Notes under the pieces: generated by a model
The model's database searches: none
What the model saw: the letters and a program-made list of their open reading frames with translations, nothing else
Told to the model about the DNA's origin: nothing
DNA from: Megascapheus bottae
Taxonomy: Eukaryota > Chordata > Mammalia > Rodentia > Geomyidae
DNA: 64,000 nucleotides
Direction: 5' to 3'
Assembly (NCBI GenBank): GCA_024803745.1
Contig: JANJXV010000037.1
Span: forward strand, 5,407,001-5,471,000
Position numbers and translations under genes: made by a program
In this document: positions 22,003 through 33,844 of the stretch, piece by piece
How the letters are laid out: the number at the start of each line of letters is the position of its first letter
Numbering within the stretch: position 1 is the stretch's first letter

Positions 22003-22552
22003 ATGTACTTATGTTCATAGGAGTGGTGTTTCATGCATTATGGCTGGCTGACAATAAATTGCAAGATCTTAGGGTATTTTATCTCTCGGAAGTAAGTTTC
22101 ACTAGACAGTGGCTTTGCCTCTTCCTCACTCCCTTACTCGTTCTTTTCTAAAGGCATTGAGCATTTCGGTGAGTTCAGGGAAAGTATATAAGCAGGTTGA
22201 CCCAGGCTTTCCTTCTCTTTTGGAGAAAATTCAGCCAGCAGCAAACATCTCTTCTGTGACTCTCCTTTCTGCCACCAGTATTTTAAGTGCTAATAATCTG
22301 GGGGAGGGGTAGGAGGAAGGTCCAGTAAGATCCGGAAATATTAGTGGCTATGAGTGGATGAGTATGTGTAAAAAAAAAAAGGATAAAGTGTCAGTGAGCC
22401 CAGTTGTCCAGGAATTTAGTAGCTCTCCTTAACATGGGTTTATTGACAATAAAATTGATGCCTTAATTTTTCTTTGCCTGAAGAAACTGAACCAGTTCAA
22501 TAGTGGTAATCATTAGCCACCATGTTGGAAATGAACTTTACAATTTGAGGGA
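22003..22552. other. Unassigned sequence
   Basis: No recognised repeat apart from an A11 run at 22369. The bases just before 22553 may belong to the LINE-1 3' UTR that continues at 22756. Confidence 0.4.
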
Positions 22553-22755
22553 GGGGACTGGGAGTTTGGCCTAGTGGTAGAGTGCTTGCCTAGCATGTAG
22601 GAGGATCTGGGTTCGATTCCTTGGTACAACATACATAGAAAAACCCACAAGTGGTGCTGTGGCTCAAATGGTAGAGTAGCACTATTCTTGAGAAAGCCGA
22701 AGGACAGTGCTCAGGCCTTGAGTTCAAGCCCTAGGACTTTCAAAAAGAAAAAAGA
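22553..22755 (+). mobile_element. IDL-Geo SINE inside a LINE-1 3' UTR
   Basis: Complete element with AGTTTGGCCTAGTGGTAGAG (A box), GGGTTCGATTCC (B box) and right monomer ending CAAGCCCTAGGAC. The flanks (ACAATTTGAGGG on the left, ACAACTTAAGGG on the right) look like a target duplication with two later changes. Confidence 0.88.
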
Positions 22756-22900
22756 CAACTTAAGGGGAAAATAATGGGAGAAAACGAGGGAGGGAGTAAT
22801 ATTATTCCAAAAGAAAGATACTCATTACCTAACTTATGTAACTGTAACCCTTCTGCACATCACCCTTAAATAAAAATTAAATTAAAAAAACAACAGTGTC
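22756..22900 (+). mobile_element. LINE-1 3' UTR end
   Basis: ATACTCATTACCTAACTTAT, GTAACTGTAACCCTTCTGCA and an A-rich tail. The same terminal block ends the copies at 51000 and 53730, and is reversed at 25680. Confidence 0.75.
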
Positions 22901-22904
22901 ATGC

Positions 22905-24850
22905 CTCCAAACAACCAAAGCTATATCACAGACAAATCAGTAGCTAATATTAAATGTCATGGGGAAAACTAAAAACAGTTTCTCTAAATTAGGAACAAGA
23001 AAGGGTGTCCAATTTCTTCGCTTCTATTCAACATACCGTGAGAATAGTTAGGCAGGAGAATAAATCAAGGGAAAAAGCTACAAACAGAAAAAGAAGTTAA
23101 AGTATCCCTCTGTTTGCTAACAACAGATACCATACTTAAAGACCCTCTAGACAGCACCAGAAAGTTCTTTTTTCGGGTAAACATTCCAGTGAAGTAGATG
23201 GATTTACTAACAGCCTACAAAATCCAGTAGCTTTTCTTTATACCAGGAATGAACTTGTTGAGAACGAAATCAGGATATTACTTCTGCTCATGGTAGCCTT
23301 AAAATCACCACCACCACCACCACCATCACTACCACTATCAACAACAACGACAACAATGACAACTGCTTCTTAAATTAATATAACCAAGGAAGTAAATGAC
23401 TTTTACGATGAAAACTATAAAATACTAAGGAAAGAAACTGAAGAAAGCACTAAAAGATAGATACATCCCTCCATGTTCATGAATCAACAGAGCTAATACC
23501 ATGAGAATGGCTGTTACTGAAAGTCATCATTTGATTCACTGAAGTTCTACCATATTCTAGTGACAACTTCCTTTTCAAAACTATAAAAACAATCTCCAAA
23601 TACTTATCGAGCTGTAAAACATGAAACAGTCCAAATAGCCAAAGGAACTTTGAGCCAAAAGACCCCGAAGCAATGGTAGAGGTATGTGTATTGACCTGAT
23701 TTCAAATTATATCATTGAGTAATAGTAATAAAAATAGCATAGTACTGGCACAAAAGTAGACACACAGGTCAATGGAATTAAGTGGAGGACTCAGACATAT
23801 ACCCATGTAGCTATAGCTATCTACCTCTTGACCAAGAAGTCAGAAATATACATTGGAGAAAAGTCAGTCTCTTGAACAAATGGAGTTAAGAAAACTGGAT
23901 ATTTGCATATAAAAGACTAAAAATAGATATTGTCTTCTCACTCTGTTCAAAAATTAATTAAAAATATATCAAGGCAAACAGTAACATTGTCAGAACAGAA
24001 ATGTATTCATTATCTGTAACTGCAACCCTCCTGTTATAACCTTTACAATAATGATTTAAATAATATTAAAGACTTTAATATAAACTACCATAGAAAAATA
24101 CTTTAGGATACAGATATAAGAAATGACTTTTTGAACAAACTTTCTATTGCTCAGGAAAGAAGACCAAGAATTATGAATGGGATTGTATCAAATTAAAAAG
24201 CTTCTGAATACCAAGAAAAACAATTAGAAGACTGAAGAGAGAGCCTCAGAAGAGGAGAAAAGTCTGTCAGATAGTTATTTGATAGCAGATTAGTTTCTAG
24301 AATCAGTTTTAGGAATCTAAACACTACAATAACTAAATAATCCAAACAATAATTGGGAAAATAAGCAGATAATTCTCAAATGAAGAATTACACATGGCTA
24401 ATTAATACCTACAAATGTTCAGCATCATTAGTTATTAAGGACATGAAATCAAAACAACATTCAGATTTTATCTCACCTGTCAGAATGGTCATCATTATGA
24501 GGGGAAAAAGAAGGAAATTCAATGGAAAAGAAATGCAATACACTGCTGGTGAGAATGTAAACTAGAGTAGCCACTAAAGAATCAGTATCAAGTATAAAGC
24601 TCACCTTTGATCCTGCTAAAGCTCTCCTGCGAACACACCTGAAAGAACCTAACACTATCTGAACACCCATGCTTAATGTAGCCCTCTTTGCAAGCTATGG
24701 ACTCAGCCTAGGTTCCCATCTTTCGTGTGCAGAATTTAAAGAAAAGACATGAAAGTAAAGGTATATTATTTGTGAAAAGGAAAGGACAAGTGAAAAAATA
24801 GAGGGGATTGACAACAGAAGATAATAGTGAGATCAATTTGTCAGTTTGTT
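22905..24850 (+). mobile_element. Old LINE-1 ORF2 fragment
   Basis: Diverged LINE-1 on the plus strand. Recognisable in order: the block before and at the 'QGCPLSP' region of reverse transcriptase (AGGAACAAGAAAGGGTGTCC at about 22990), the next conserved block (CATACCGTGAGAATAGTTAG), and near 24410-24490 the C-terminal region (ATTAGTTATTAAGGACATG, ATCTCACCTGTCAGAATGG). No long ORF remains. A CCA/CAA-rich simple repeat lies at 23305-23363, and 23990-24070 looks like a separate 3'-UTR terminal scrap. Confidence 0.75.
23305..23363 (+). repeat. (CCA)n/(CAA)n simple repeat
   Basis: CCA triplets passing into ACA/CAA triplets within the old LINE-1. Confidence 0.9.
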
Positions 24851-25390
24851 TTATATATATATATAATTTATATGCTTATATACATGTAAAAAGGTCATAA
24901 TGAAATGCATTGTTCTGTAATTAATATATATGAACAAAAATAAGGCAAACAAGTAAGCCTAGAAAAAAGTCTTGCCACTCAGGAATATTTTCTTTTTTCT
25001 TTTTTTATCCATAATGGTCTCCCTTTTGCATCTTTCTGTACTATTTCTTTTCTCTTCCTCTTTTCCCACTATTTTCTGTACTTGTTGCATAAAAGCACAA
25101 AAAGAACATGCAAATGGAATGACACATGCTGATAACACAGGCTTGCTGTTTGTATCTCAGGCTATCACGCATTTCTTCTGTTGAAATACGAGGGGAATGC
25201 AGGTATATAGAAGTGCTTGGTTGTCTGTAAAGCAGTACCAATATGGCAGTAAATCCAGTTCCACATATCAACACATAGCCTCTTGTCCTGTATTTCTCTT
25301 TAGTTAATAAATGTTTGGAGAGAATACTGACACTATTTGGCAGTTTCTTTTGACATTCTGGCAATAGAGGACTTTGGGTATATAGCAGAA

Positions 25391-25440
25391 GTATGTATGT
25401 ATGTATGTATGTATGTATGTATGTATGTATGTATGTATAT
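25391..25440 (+). repeat. (GTAT)n microsatellite
   Basis: About 12 GTAT units next to the tail side of a minus-strand SINE. Confidence 0.97.
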
Positions 25441-25443
25441 GTA

Positions 25444-25668
25444 TTTGCCAGTACTGGAGCTTGAACTCTGGGCCTTGTGTTCTTGCAAGGCTCTTTTCCT
25501 CAACGCTCTTATTCTATCACTTGAGCCATATACTTTCACTTTAAGCTTTTGCTGGTTAATTGCAGATAATCTTACTGACTTTTCTACCTCATTAAATTTG
25601 AACCTCAGTCCTCCAATCTCAGTCTTGAGAGTAGCTAGCACTTCAGGCATGACCCACTAGCATTAGCT
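25444..25668 (-). mobile_element. B1-like/Geo composite SINE, minus
   Basis: Reversed Geo monomer (GCCAGTACTGGAGCTTGAAC), then AAGCTTTTGCTGGTTAATTG and the B1-like end CAATCTCAGTCTTGAGAGTA. Confidence 0.85.
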
Positions 25669-25679
25669 TAGAAGTCTGT

Positions 25680-26450
25680 TACTATATTTTTTCAAATTTT
25701 GTTTTATTATAAAGGTTATGTACAGAGGGATTACAGTTATATAAATAAAGTAATGAGTACATTTCTTTTCTAACAATGTTATTCCTTCCCTCCCCCTCTC
25801 TTTTCATTTGCTTTCCCTGCCCCAGGACTCCCATTCCCCCTCAAGTTGTAACATTCATTTCCAACATAATTTCTAGTGACTATCACTAGCACATCGGTTC
25901 ACACTTTGTTCCCTTATTTCTGTGATTCCCCCTTCCATTCCCCAAATCAGATGAGCTCATATATAAGAGAAAGGGTACCAAAATCAGAAACAGGGACCAC
26001 AGGGAATAAATCAGAGGAAAAAATGACAAAAGAAATAACTACAAACAGTACAATTAAAAAAGAGAGAGAAAAAAGAAAACCTCTTATTTCTATAACATGG
26101 AGTTCATTTTGATTAGCATCATTTCATATGGCCATATGTGCATAGCTATTGGGATATTATGATCTTCTGCTAGGATTATCTTAGGTATATACTAACTATT
26201 ACAAATGAGGGACATCAGAGAGCCTATGTATTTGGGGGACTGGCTTACTTAATATGATTTTTTTCCAAGTCTTTCCATTTCCTTACAAGTGGGGTGATGC
26301 CATTCTTTCTGATGGCAGCATAGTATTCCATTGTGTATAAGTACAACATCTTCTTGATCCAATCATCTACTGAGGGGCATCTGGGTTGATTCCATATCTT
26401 AGCTATGATTACAAACAAGGCCACCCTAAAGCTAGCCGTACAACTATGTT
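25680..26450 (-). mobile_element. LINE-1, 5'-truncated, ORF2 end and 3' UTR
   Basis: The left end is the reversed 3'-UTR terminal block (TATGTACAGAGGGATTACAG and GTAATGAGTACATTTC). Further right, 26210-26410 matches the end of ORF2 (CAAGTCTTTCCATTTCCTTA, TGGCAGCATAGTATTCCATT, reversed coding for the MWYLYTM-type motif). Diverged, no intact ORF. Confidence 0.85.
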
Positions 26451-26459
26451 CAGTACAAT

Positions 26460-27509
26460 ATTATTTACTTTTGTTGCCCAGCCTTCATTAACTTTCTTGT
26501 AACAGTCCCTGATTTTTTCCAAAGAAACCATCTGTTCTTTAATCTGTAAGCATGGGTTTAAGTAGGGTTGACTCCACTCCAAAGCTATTTGGGCTATTGT
26601 AGACATTCTTGTGCATTCAGATATTGTTTCTCTAGTAACAGCTCTTTATTTGGGAATGACACATGGGATTTTTAGAGGCAGATACAGAATGTCTTCTTAG
26701 GCTTACACTTGTTGGAGATGGGCTTGGAGCTTCTGTTTGCCATTTTACCACTGTGAGGAGTTGGGCAAGGAGGAAGGTGATTGGCTAGAATTGAAAATGA
26801 ACTAATTTGAAGTCCTGATTCAAGCACAGAATTGTTCCTGGAAGTTTCAGTGGAGTGACCCAACAAATCTGAACTAGTTTGAATCACTTAGTTTTGTCTC
26901 TGACAACTCTAACAAGGTCTAGATGATCTAAGGAGCTGATCTATCTGTCTGCCAATTAGAAGCGAGCAGGCTCATGGGCTCACACAATTGTCCACATTAC
27001 TGATTTAGCATCGTCTGAAACACACATGAGGTTAAGTGCATCTTTTCTCAAGGATTATCTTCTGAGATTTACAACTGAAGTGGACTGAAATATAGTTCTC
27101 AGTTATTCAAGTTGGCATTAAAGACACTTAGTTTGATGAACCAATGGTGCCAATGTCAGGATTCATATAATGGTTCCATGTCAAAACAATACCAGGCAAA
27201 TCACTGGGAAGGGAAAATTCAATCACTGAAGTTCTATTGCCATTGGCAAATGGAGCTCTGAGCCATTTGCCTTCCTTTTTGAGACAGGTTGGGTGACACT
27301 CAGCTGCCATCCGGTAAAGATTTAGGAAATAGCGCTGGGAAATCGGTGCTGTCTTAATGGGAAAAAATCATCTTGTGGTTTTCTAAGAAGCAATGGAAGC
27401 ACCTTGATGTTTTACAGGGGTAGGAGATGCAGATGATGAGAGACTGTCTGGGGGGGGGGGAAGCTGTAGGAATGGGGAGCTACTACTTTTTAAATATTTC
27501 TTCCATTGT
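26460..27509. other. Unassigned sequence
   Basis: About 1 kb with no recognised repeat. Small minus-strand ORFs lack recognisable similarity. A G10 run follows at 27451-27460. Confidence 0.4.
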
Positions 27510-27511
27510 TG

Positions 27512-27745
27512 AGTGCTAGTTGTTTATGTCTGTAATCCTAGCTACGAAGGATCTGAGATCTTAGGATTGCAATTGAAAGCCAGACAAGGTAGGATGGTTC
27601 GTGCAACTCTTACCTCCTCCAATGAATCACCAAAAAGCTGAGGGTGGAATGTGGGTCAAATAGTAGAGCACTAGCTTTGAGCAAAAAAGTTCAGGGATAG
27701 TACCCAGGCCCTGAGTTAAAGTCCAAGGGTTGGAGCAACAAGAAC
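27512..27745 (+). mobile_element. B1-like/Geo composite SINE
   Basis: TTTATGTCTGTAATCCTAGC head, TACCTCCTCCAATGAATCAC link, TAGTAGAGCACTAGCTTTGA and CAGGCCCTGAGTTAAAGTCC right monomer. Confidence 0.85.
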
Positions 27746-28430
27746 AACAAAACATTCTTCCATTAGTTCCAGAATTCATTCATACAATCTTAGTGGTGGA
27801 CACTGGAGTTTTGCAGTGGATTGTGGAGATGTATCCCTGTCCATTGGACATTTGGTAGGGAGACAGACAACAGATATACATTAAATAATAATTTAATACT
27901 GCTAAAATAAAAAAATGAGGTTCTGTGCTTAGGAGATGAATTGGGAAAGATTTGTTTTGGGCAAAGATCTTCTGGATGGGGTGGCAGTGGACCTGACATG
28001 TGGAGATGAGGAGCCAGCTATGAGAGGTATAGGATAAGCATCAGAGTCAATGAAGAATGCATAGCAAAAGTCAGTGGGACCAGAACAAGGGACATTTGTG
28101 TGTCTAAAGAAAACTAGACAGCTCTCATGGAACAAGAGAGGAGATCACCAGGGGAGGTTAAGCTACAAGGGAATCAGCTTCCAATCAGTCAGGTGTGAAG
28201 ACAACAGAAAAGAGCTGGGATTTCATCCCAACAATGATGCAAAGACATTAAATGTTTGTTGATCCTTGAAGTTTTCATGGTCTTCTGAGAGAAAGTTGTA
28301 ATTTTCAGAGGCAGTTCAACCAGCTGGAAAGCTTTTGGCTACGTAAAAATGGATCTTTAGAAGCTTTTGTATATCAGTGACATCTCAACTTTGAATGCCT
28401 AGTTATTTCCAACATGCCATGTTTGCAAGT
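27746..28430. other. Unassigned sequence
   Basis: No recognised repeat, exon or RNA. Confidence 0.4.
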
Positions 28431-28620
28431 AAAAAAATCAGTGCTATTTTTCTAAAACAATTGCGTGTATTTAAGGTGTATAATATGATGCTTTGATGTA
28501 TATTAATGATCATATACACAATGCAATGATTATAGTGAAGTAACTTAATAAATATATCCATTCCTGTTCCTTATGTAGTTATTTGTTTGGTGAGAGCATT
28601 TGAAATAAATTTTGGAAGAA
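28431..28620 (+). mobile_element. Old LINE-1 3'-end fragment (tentative)
   Basis: GTGTATAATATGATGCTTTG, ATGATCATATACACAATGCA and ATATATCCATTCCTG follow the order of an old L1 3'-UTR region ('gatgttttgatatatgta...tgatcaaatcagggtaat...atccatcac'). Confidence 0.5.
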
Positions 28621-28768
28621 TTATGAATTGTAGTAATCATGTTGTGCACTAAATGTCTAGGTTCATCTATCTTTCCTGTAAATTAGCTAATTAATCAAAT
28701 TTGACCACAATTGCCCATTTCCCTATCTTCCTCCCCACAGATATCCATCCTTTCTCTCTGTACATGAA

Positions 28769-28770
28769 CA

Positions 28771-28809
<39 letters not shown>

Positions 28810-28826
28810 ACCTACACACACATATG
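28769..28826 (+). repeat. (AC)n microsatellite
   Basis: AC run with a few interruptions near its 3' end. Confidence 0.95.
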
Positions 28827-28829
28827 TGC

Positions 28830-29924
28830 TTTGGCTCTGCCACTTGACTATTATAGAATTTAACCAACATTTTATATTCCTCAGGACTGCAGTTCCTCAT
28901 CTACAAGCTTATAAGGCTGGATTGGATGGTGAATTTATGATTTCAATCAAAAGTGACAGAAACTCAGTTCAAAATGGCTTATGCAGAAAGCAATACGTTT
29001 GTTCATTTGTATGAACAATACAAAGAGAATGACTTCAGGAATGCGTGGCTCCAGTTTAAGGCACCGGGGATCTGACTGTCCGTTCCTTGGCTATAACAAT
29101 TTTGCTTTCTATGGATGGCTCGTATCAGCTTCTACCTAGAATCAATCTAGACTGAGAAATGCTTGTGCAATAGGGCATTTCTTTTGTAAATTGTATGATA
29201 GCACCAGAATTGCTTGCAGACTTGGGCACGTGGCCGCAACTGAACTATTGCCAGAATTTAGAGAATAAAGCCATTGGATAAATGTAAATCACATGGCCAC
29301 CCAATGAGGTCAATCTGAATTACTTAAACCAAGCTCTGAACAATCTGTATTTCCCCATATGAAAATAGGAGAGGGAATAAATTCTGTATTGGCAAATGAG
29401 ATGTATTATTTGAATAGGAATGAAAGGCCATGAATGCTTTCTTTTGGGCTTTAATAATTTCATAAATCCTACAATGGACTCAGTCCTTTACAGTATTTCC
29501 TAGTAGAAATTAGACACCTACTTCACCAAAAAAGAAGTAAAAAAAGAAAAGAAAAGAAATACACCAAGTGAGTGATTTCCCCTCAGAAACCAGGACAGTA
29601 TATTTATATTCTGTAAATTTTTTATGATGAAATAACTAAATTCCTGATTGGTTTGTTCCCTCTGTATATAAACACCATACATTTAGACTGTCCCTTATAT
29701 TTCAGTTTCAAGACTCATAAAATTTTGTGCACAATGAAGAATTTTGTTTTGATGCTTCTCTTGACTTACTGACTAAAAAAGTACCTAGACAGTTTGTTTC
29801 TTCATTTATTATTACTTTTATATCAAATAGCTCATTGAATTGCTAGAAAAAAATACAATTTTGTTTATCATCTCGTAAATTTTTATAGTTAGTTCCATTA
29901 GGCATCTTTCTGTTACTGAGAGGA
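28830..29924. other. Unassigned sequence
   Basis: About 1.1 kb of AT-rich DNA; no recognised element or gene. Confidence 0.4.
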
Positions 29925-29927
29925 ACA

Positions 29928-30280
29928 CATGGGTTTACTGACTTATGGAAGGAAAAAGTTTGTTTTGAATCATAGGATGAGAGGTTCCAGTACAAACTTG
30001 GTTTTCTGATAGTCTATAGGATCTTGTGCCTCTGGTAAGACTGTAAGGTATGGTGAGAAGAGAATGTAGCAGAACCAGTTGCCTATTCCTGGCAGCTGGG
30101 AAGCAAAGGGAAAGAAAAGAGACAGTTTCCAGGGCTGCCTTTTATGAGCATGACCCCAGTGACCTACCCCCCGTGAAGTAACATCTGTTAAAGTTTCCAA
30201 GAACTCCCAATAGTACCATAGACCAGGGGGTCAAGATTTTTAATACATAAGCCTTTGGGAGAAATTTTGGATTTACACTA
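29928..30280 (-). mobile_element. Probable MaLR-type LTR, minus (tentative)
   Basis: On the plus strand AAGTTTGTTTTGAATCATAG, CCCCAGTGACCTACCCCCC, CTCCCAATAGTACCATAGAC and AAGCCTTTGGGAGAAATT follow the order of a reversed MaLR-type LTR common in rodents. Diverged; the family name is uncertain. Confidence 0.4.
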
Positions 30281-30550
30281 ACAATTCTTTAGTATGATTG
30301 GAAAAATCTTAAACCTCATGTTCTCTTTTATGCCTTTTCCCACAAAGAATGTAAGTACAACTTTTTAACATGACCTATCTTTCTTCTTAAAGATCTCTGT
30401 TAAATTTATCTGTATTCATTCTTGCATTTGCCCATAGTTGTTTAGATTCTTGCTTCTCTATGAAATATATGGAACCTATTAATTTGTTCCTACTTCATAC
30501 CAGAAGTCATCTTTTATTTAGGTTATTATTAATTACTTGCAGTACATGAC

Positions 30551-30578
30551 TTTCTTTCTCTCTCTTTCTTTCTCCTTT

Positions 30579-30626
<48 letters not shown>

Positions 30627-30790
30627 TCCTTCCTTCCTTCCTTCCTTCCTTCCTTCCTTCCTTTCTTTCTTTCTTTCTCTTTCTCTCTCTCTCTCTCCCC
30701 CTTCTTTCCTTCCTTCCTTTCTTCCTTTCTTCCTTCCTTTCTTTCTTTCTTTCTCTCTCTCTCTCCCTTCCTTCCTTCCTTCCTTCCTTC

Positions 30791-30848
<58 letters not shown>

Positions 30849-30936
30849 CTCTCCCTTTCTCTCTCTCTCTCCCTCTCTCTCTCCCTCTCTCTCCCTCTCT
30901 CTCCCTTTCTCTCTCTCTCTTTCTCTCTTTTCTTTC

Positions 30937-30995
<59 letters not shown>

Positions 30996-31120
30996 CTCTC
31001 CCTTTCTCTCTCTCTCTCCCTCTCTCTCTCCCTCTCTCTCTCCCTTTCTCTCCCCCTCTCTCCCTCTCTCTCTCTCTTTCTCTCTTTTCTTTCTCTCTTT
31101 CTTTCTTCCTTTCTTCCTTC

Positions 31121-31198
<78 letters not shown>
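30551..31198 (+). repeat. Long polypyrimidine tract, (CTTT)n/(CCTT)n/(CT)n
   Basis: About 650 bases almost without purines on the plus strand: blocks of CTTT, CCTT and CT/CCCT units. A block starting TTTCTCTCTCCCTTTCTCTC occurs at about 30844 and again at about 30991, showing a ~147-bp internal duplication. The 286- and 304-codon ORFs (Lys/Glu/Arg-rich on one strand, Phe/Leu/Ser-rich on the other) are repeat artefacts. Mirror-symmetric homopurine DNA of this kind can form triplex (H-DNA). Confidence 0.97.
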
Positions 31199-31199
31199 G

Positions 31200-31402
31200 G
31201 TGAGTTATGCCTGTAATTCTTGCTACTCAGGAGTCTGCGATCTGAGGATTGTGGTTCAAATTCAGTCCAGGTTGGAAAGTCTCTGGGGTCCTGATGTCCG
31301 ACTGATGATGACAAAGCGGAAATGGAGCTGTGACTCAAATGATAGAGTGCTAGTCTTGGGCGTGTGCGCATTCCTGAACGCACACTCACACATCAAAAAC
31401 AA
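31200..31402 (+). mobile_element. B1-like/Geo composite SINE
   Basis: TGAGTTATGCCTGTAATTC, GTCTGCGATCTGAGGATTG head; right monomer CTCAAATGATAGAGTGCTAG, then a changed end. It begins at the exact edge of the polypyrimidine tract. Confidence 0.8.
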
Positions 31403-31424
31403 AAACAGAAGGTATAATTCTGCT

Positions 31425-31800
31425 ATAGTTTGCCTTGGAATGTACTCCTAAAACCTATGTGTTGAAGGTTTGGTCTTCAGTTTGCTACCACTGGCAAGTG
31501 CTGGAAACTTTTATACAGTGGGGCCTACTGGCAAACTTTAGGTCACTGGGGGTATTGTCTTGAAAATAATTATGAGATGTCAGCTGCTATCTATTTCTCT
31601 TTTTAAGTCCTCAATGTCAGCTTAACCAAAATTACTATGCCTCAAGAGGCATAATCATGTGCTACCTCCTTGTAGGTCCCAAAGCAAAATGGTTCAATTG
31701 ATTGTGAACTAGAACCTCTAAGTGATGAGACAAACATTTCCTCAAACAAATATGTGGTTATCTCAGGTATTTATAACAGTAATGGAAGCCTCACAGTATA
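31425..31800 (+). mobile_element. MaLR LTR (MT/MST-like)
   Basis: Starts like a MaLR LTR (CTATAGTTTGCCTTGGAATG), has AGTGGGGCCTACTGGCAAAC in the middle and ends TATTTATAACAGTAATGGAA, corresponding to the 'TTATAGCAG-AAAA-GGAC' end of the family. No internal retroviral sequence. Confidence 0.65.
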
Positions 31801-33840
31801 AAATATGCCATTGGAAAGGGCAAATTTCAATGTTCCTCAGTATATTTCAGTCTACTTTCAGAATATTTTAATTACTATAAAATTAAACTTGTGCCTATTA
31901 GCAATTAGTTCACATTTTCCCCTTAGAAAGATGAAATCTCTGTCTTCAAGTCATTGAGTGCTGTGTCTGGGACCTATTTTATTTTGTGTACTTTTAACAG
32001 AAGTCTAGTTCAGTTATTGGGCTACCGAGGCACAAATATAAGTGAGTGGAACTGAAATTTCATTATGTTGATTGCTATTTCAATTGTACACAAGACTAAG
32101 AGGCCATGTGCTATCTTGGAATGAATATCAAGCAGAGAAACAGTTTTAGCTTTTTTTCTTTGTTACCAGCTGCATCTTTAGGTAACTTTCCTTCTTTAGA
32201 CCTAATTTTCTTTCTCTGTAAGTAAGAGACCAGGGCTCCACTATTTCTTTAGTGTCTACCACTTAAAATGGCAGTGGCACTATTAATTTTAAGGCTGGGA
32301 CAGACTTGTAGCATAAGACACTTCATTGAATGAAAACAGCCAGACTTCTTTGCATTTTTATTGGGGTTTATAGAACACATAAGAGAGCTCCTCACCAAAG
32401 GTTTGTGCATGGGTTTATCATCTGCTTTGGCTCAATCATATCCAGACTCAACTGAACCATGTGGGTTGCACAGTATAGGAAATGTGAACTTGCTATTTTG
32501 GTCAAAGGTCTTCACTTTAACATTATGATGTGGTTGTTGTTTGCATTGAAGTAAATACCTGTTTGCTTTTAGGAGTTTCTTTCTGGATATTTTGAACCAA
32601 ATTCCACATAGAAGTATTGGCACAGGCGGAGAAAATATACAGGTCTTGCACTATACACAACCTGTATATTTAAATCATCCTTGAAGTCCTCAAGTTCTTG
32701 AAGAAGAACATCTTAGGGGGAAAATTGAACCAATCCCATTTTTCATGTTTCCCAAATGAGTGGTTCAACGTCATGGAAATGAGGTCAGAATAGTAAACAG
32801 ACAGCTGTTCTGTATTTCTCCTTCCAGAGAGCTGAAGGTCAAAGACATCTTCTTTCTTCTTAAAAAGATTCCTCTCATATGGGTTGTAAACAAGTGTGCC
32901 ATGCAGCTCCAGCTGCACTGGGAAGAAAGAGGCGTTTCGGAACAGCTTTTATAGGTGTTGAACATACAAACCTTTGATTTCTGTTTTCTCATCTCTTCGC
33001 AGTGTCTTTCCTTCACGACATGAAGCCATTGATTGAATGAAGTTAGAATAACTTTTGACATAGCTAACCAAAATAGATAGCAAAGGGACTGGTTGCTAAG
33101 CACAGCTCTGCTGGGTTCCTTGGCTGACAGCCTATATTAGCATGCAGGGCTTTGCAGAAAGAAGTCTTTCGTTATTGGTGCCTGGTTGTTTAAAGCTGCC
33201 CTTGTCTCAGAAGTGCATGTGCATGTAAAGTTAAGGAGGAATTGCTTCATATCTTGAAATCATAAACCATCTTGACATGGTTTAAGTGGCTTGAAGGTAT
33301 AATTTGTTCAAACATGTGTTTGACAAATATTATTTAGCATCCATTAAGAACTCAATGTGTGGTACAGTCTAGAAACATAATAATGAAACCATAGTTTCTC
33401 TTTTCATAGAGCCCAATGGAAAGTAAGATAAATAGACAGGTAGGTAGATATAGATAATGTATGAATGGATCGGTGATGTGTAGGCAGAGACTGAAAGAAG
33501 CATAACCAGGCAATACTTTTTAGTGTCTCCATTCTGTTCTCCTGTTCAGTAAACTATGATTAAGAACTTGATTGTTTTTAGAACAATGATATCCAGTCTG
33601 TTCTCTTCATTGCTTTTAGGAAGTGTTCTGGTCTGGAAGACTATCCTGTCAATGATACAGAAGTGGGGGAGAGGGAGAGGGTGAGAGCAAGCTCAAAGAC
33701 ATGAGCAGGAATACAAAAGGCTCTCATTGTGGCCACTAGAACAAAAAGAGTTTTCCTAAAATGTGGAGAGAGAAGGAAATGGAAGAGACCAGGGAAGGGG
33801 AATTGAGTGGGAATAAACAGAAAGAAGATGTTAAGATGCA
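31801..33840. other. Repeat-poor 2-kb block
   Basis: No transposable element recognised apart from a possible scrap of MIR near 32160-32230 (GTAACTTTCCTTCTTTAGAC). Overlapping minus-strand ORFs at 32432-33103 have no recognisable similarity. Contains a DR1-like motif at 32500. Confidence 0.4.
32500..32510 (+). promoter_or_regulatory. DR1-like nuclear receptor motif
   Basis: GGTCAAAGGTC: two GGTCA-type half-sites spaced by one base, a strong core match to the HNF4/RXR/PPAR direct repeat. It lies in a repeat-poor block. Function is not shown. Confidence 0.35.
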
Positions 33841-33844
33841 TTGC

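Noticed and set aside
22553..22640. tRNA gene suggested by A and B box sequences
   Set aside because: It is the head of an IDL-Geo SINE; the tRNA cloverleaf is not preserved and the same sequence recurs across the window.
30529..31451. Longest ORFs in the window (286 and 304 codons, opposite strands)
   Set aside because: Both are translations of the polypyrimidine simple repeat, with Lys/Glu/Arg or Phe/Leu/Ser periodic residues; no unique sequence or domain.
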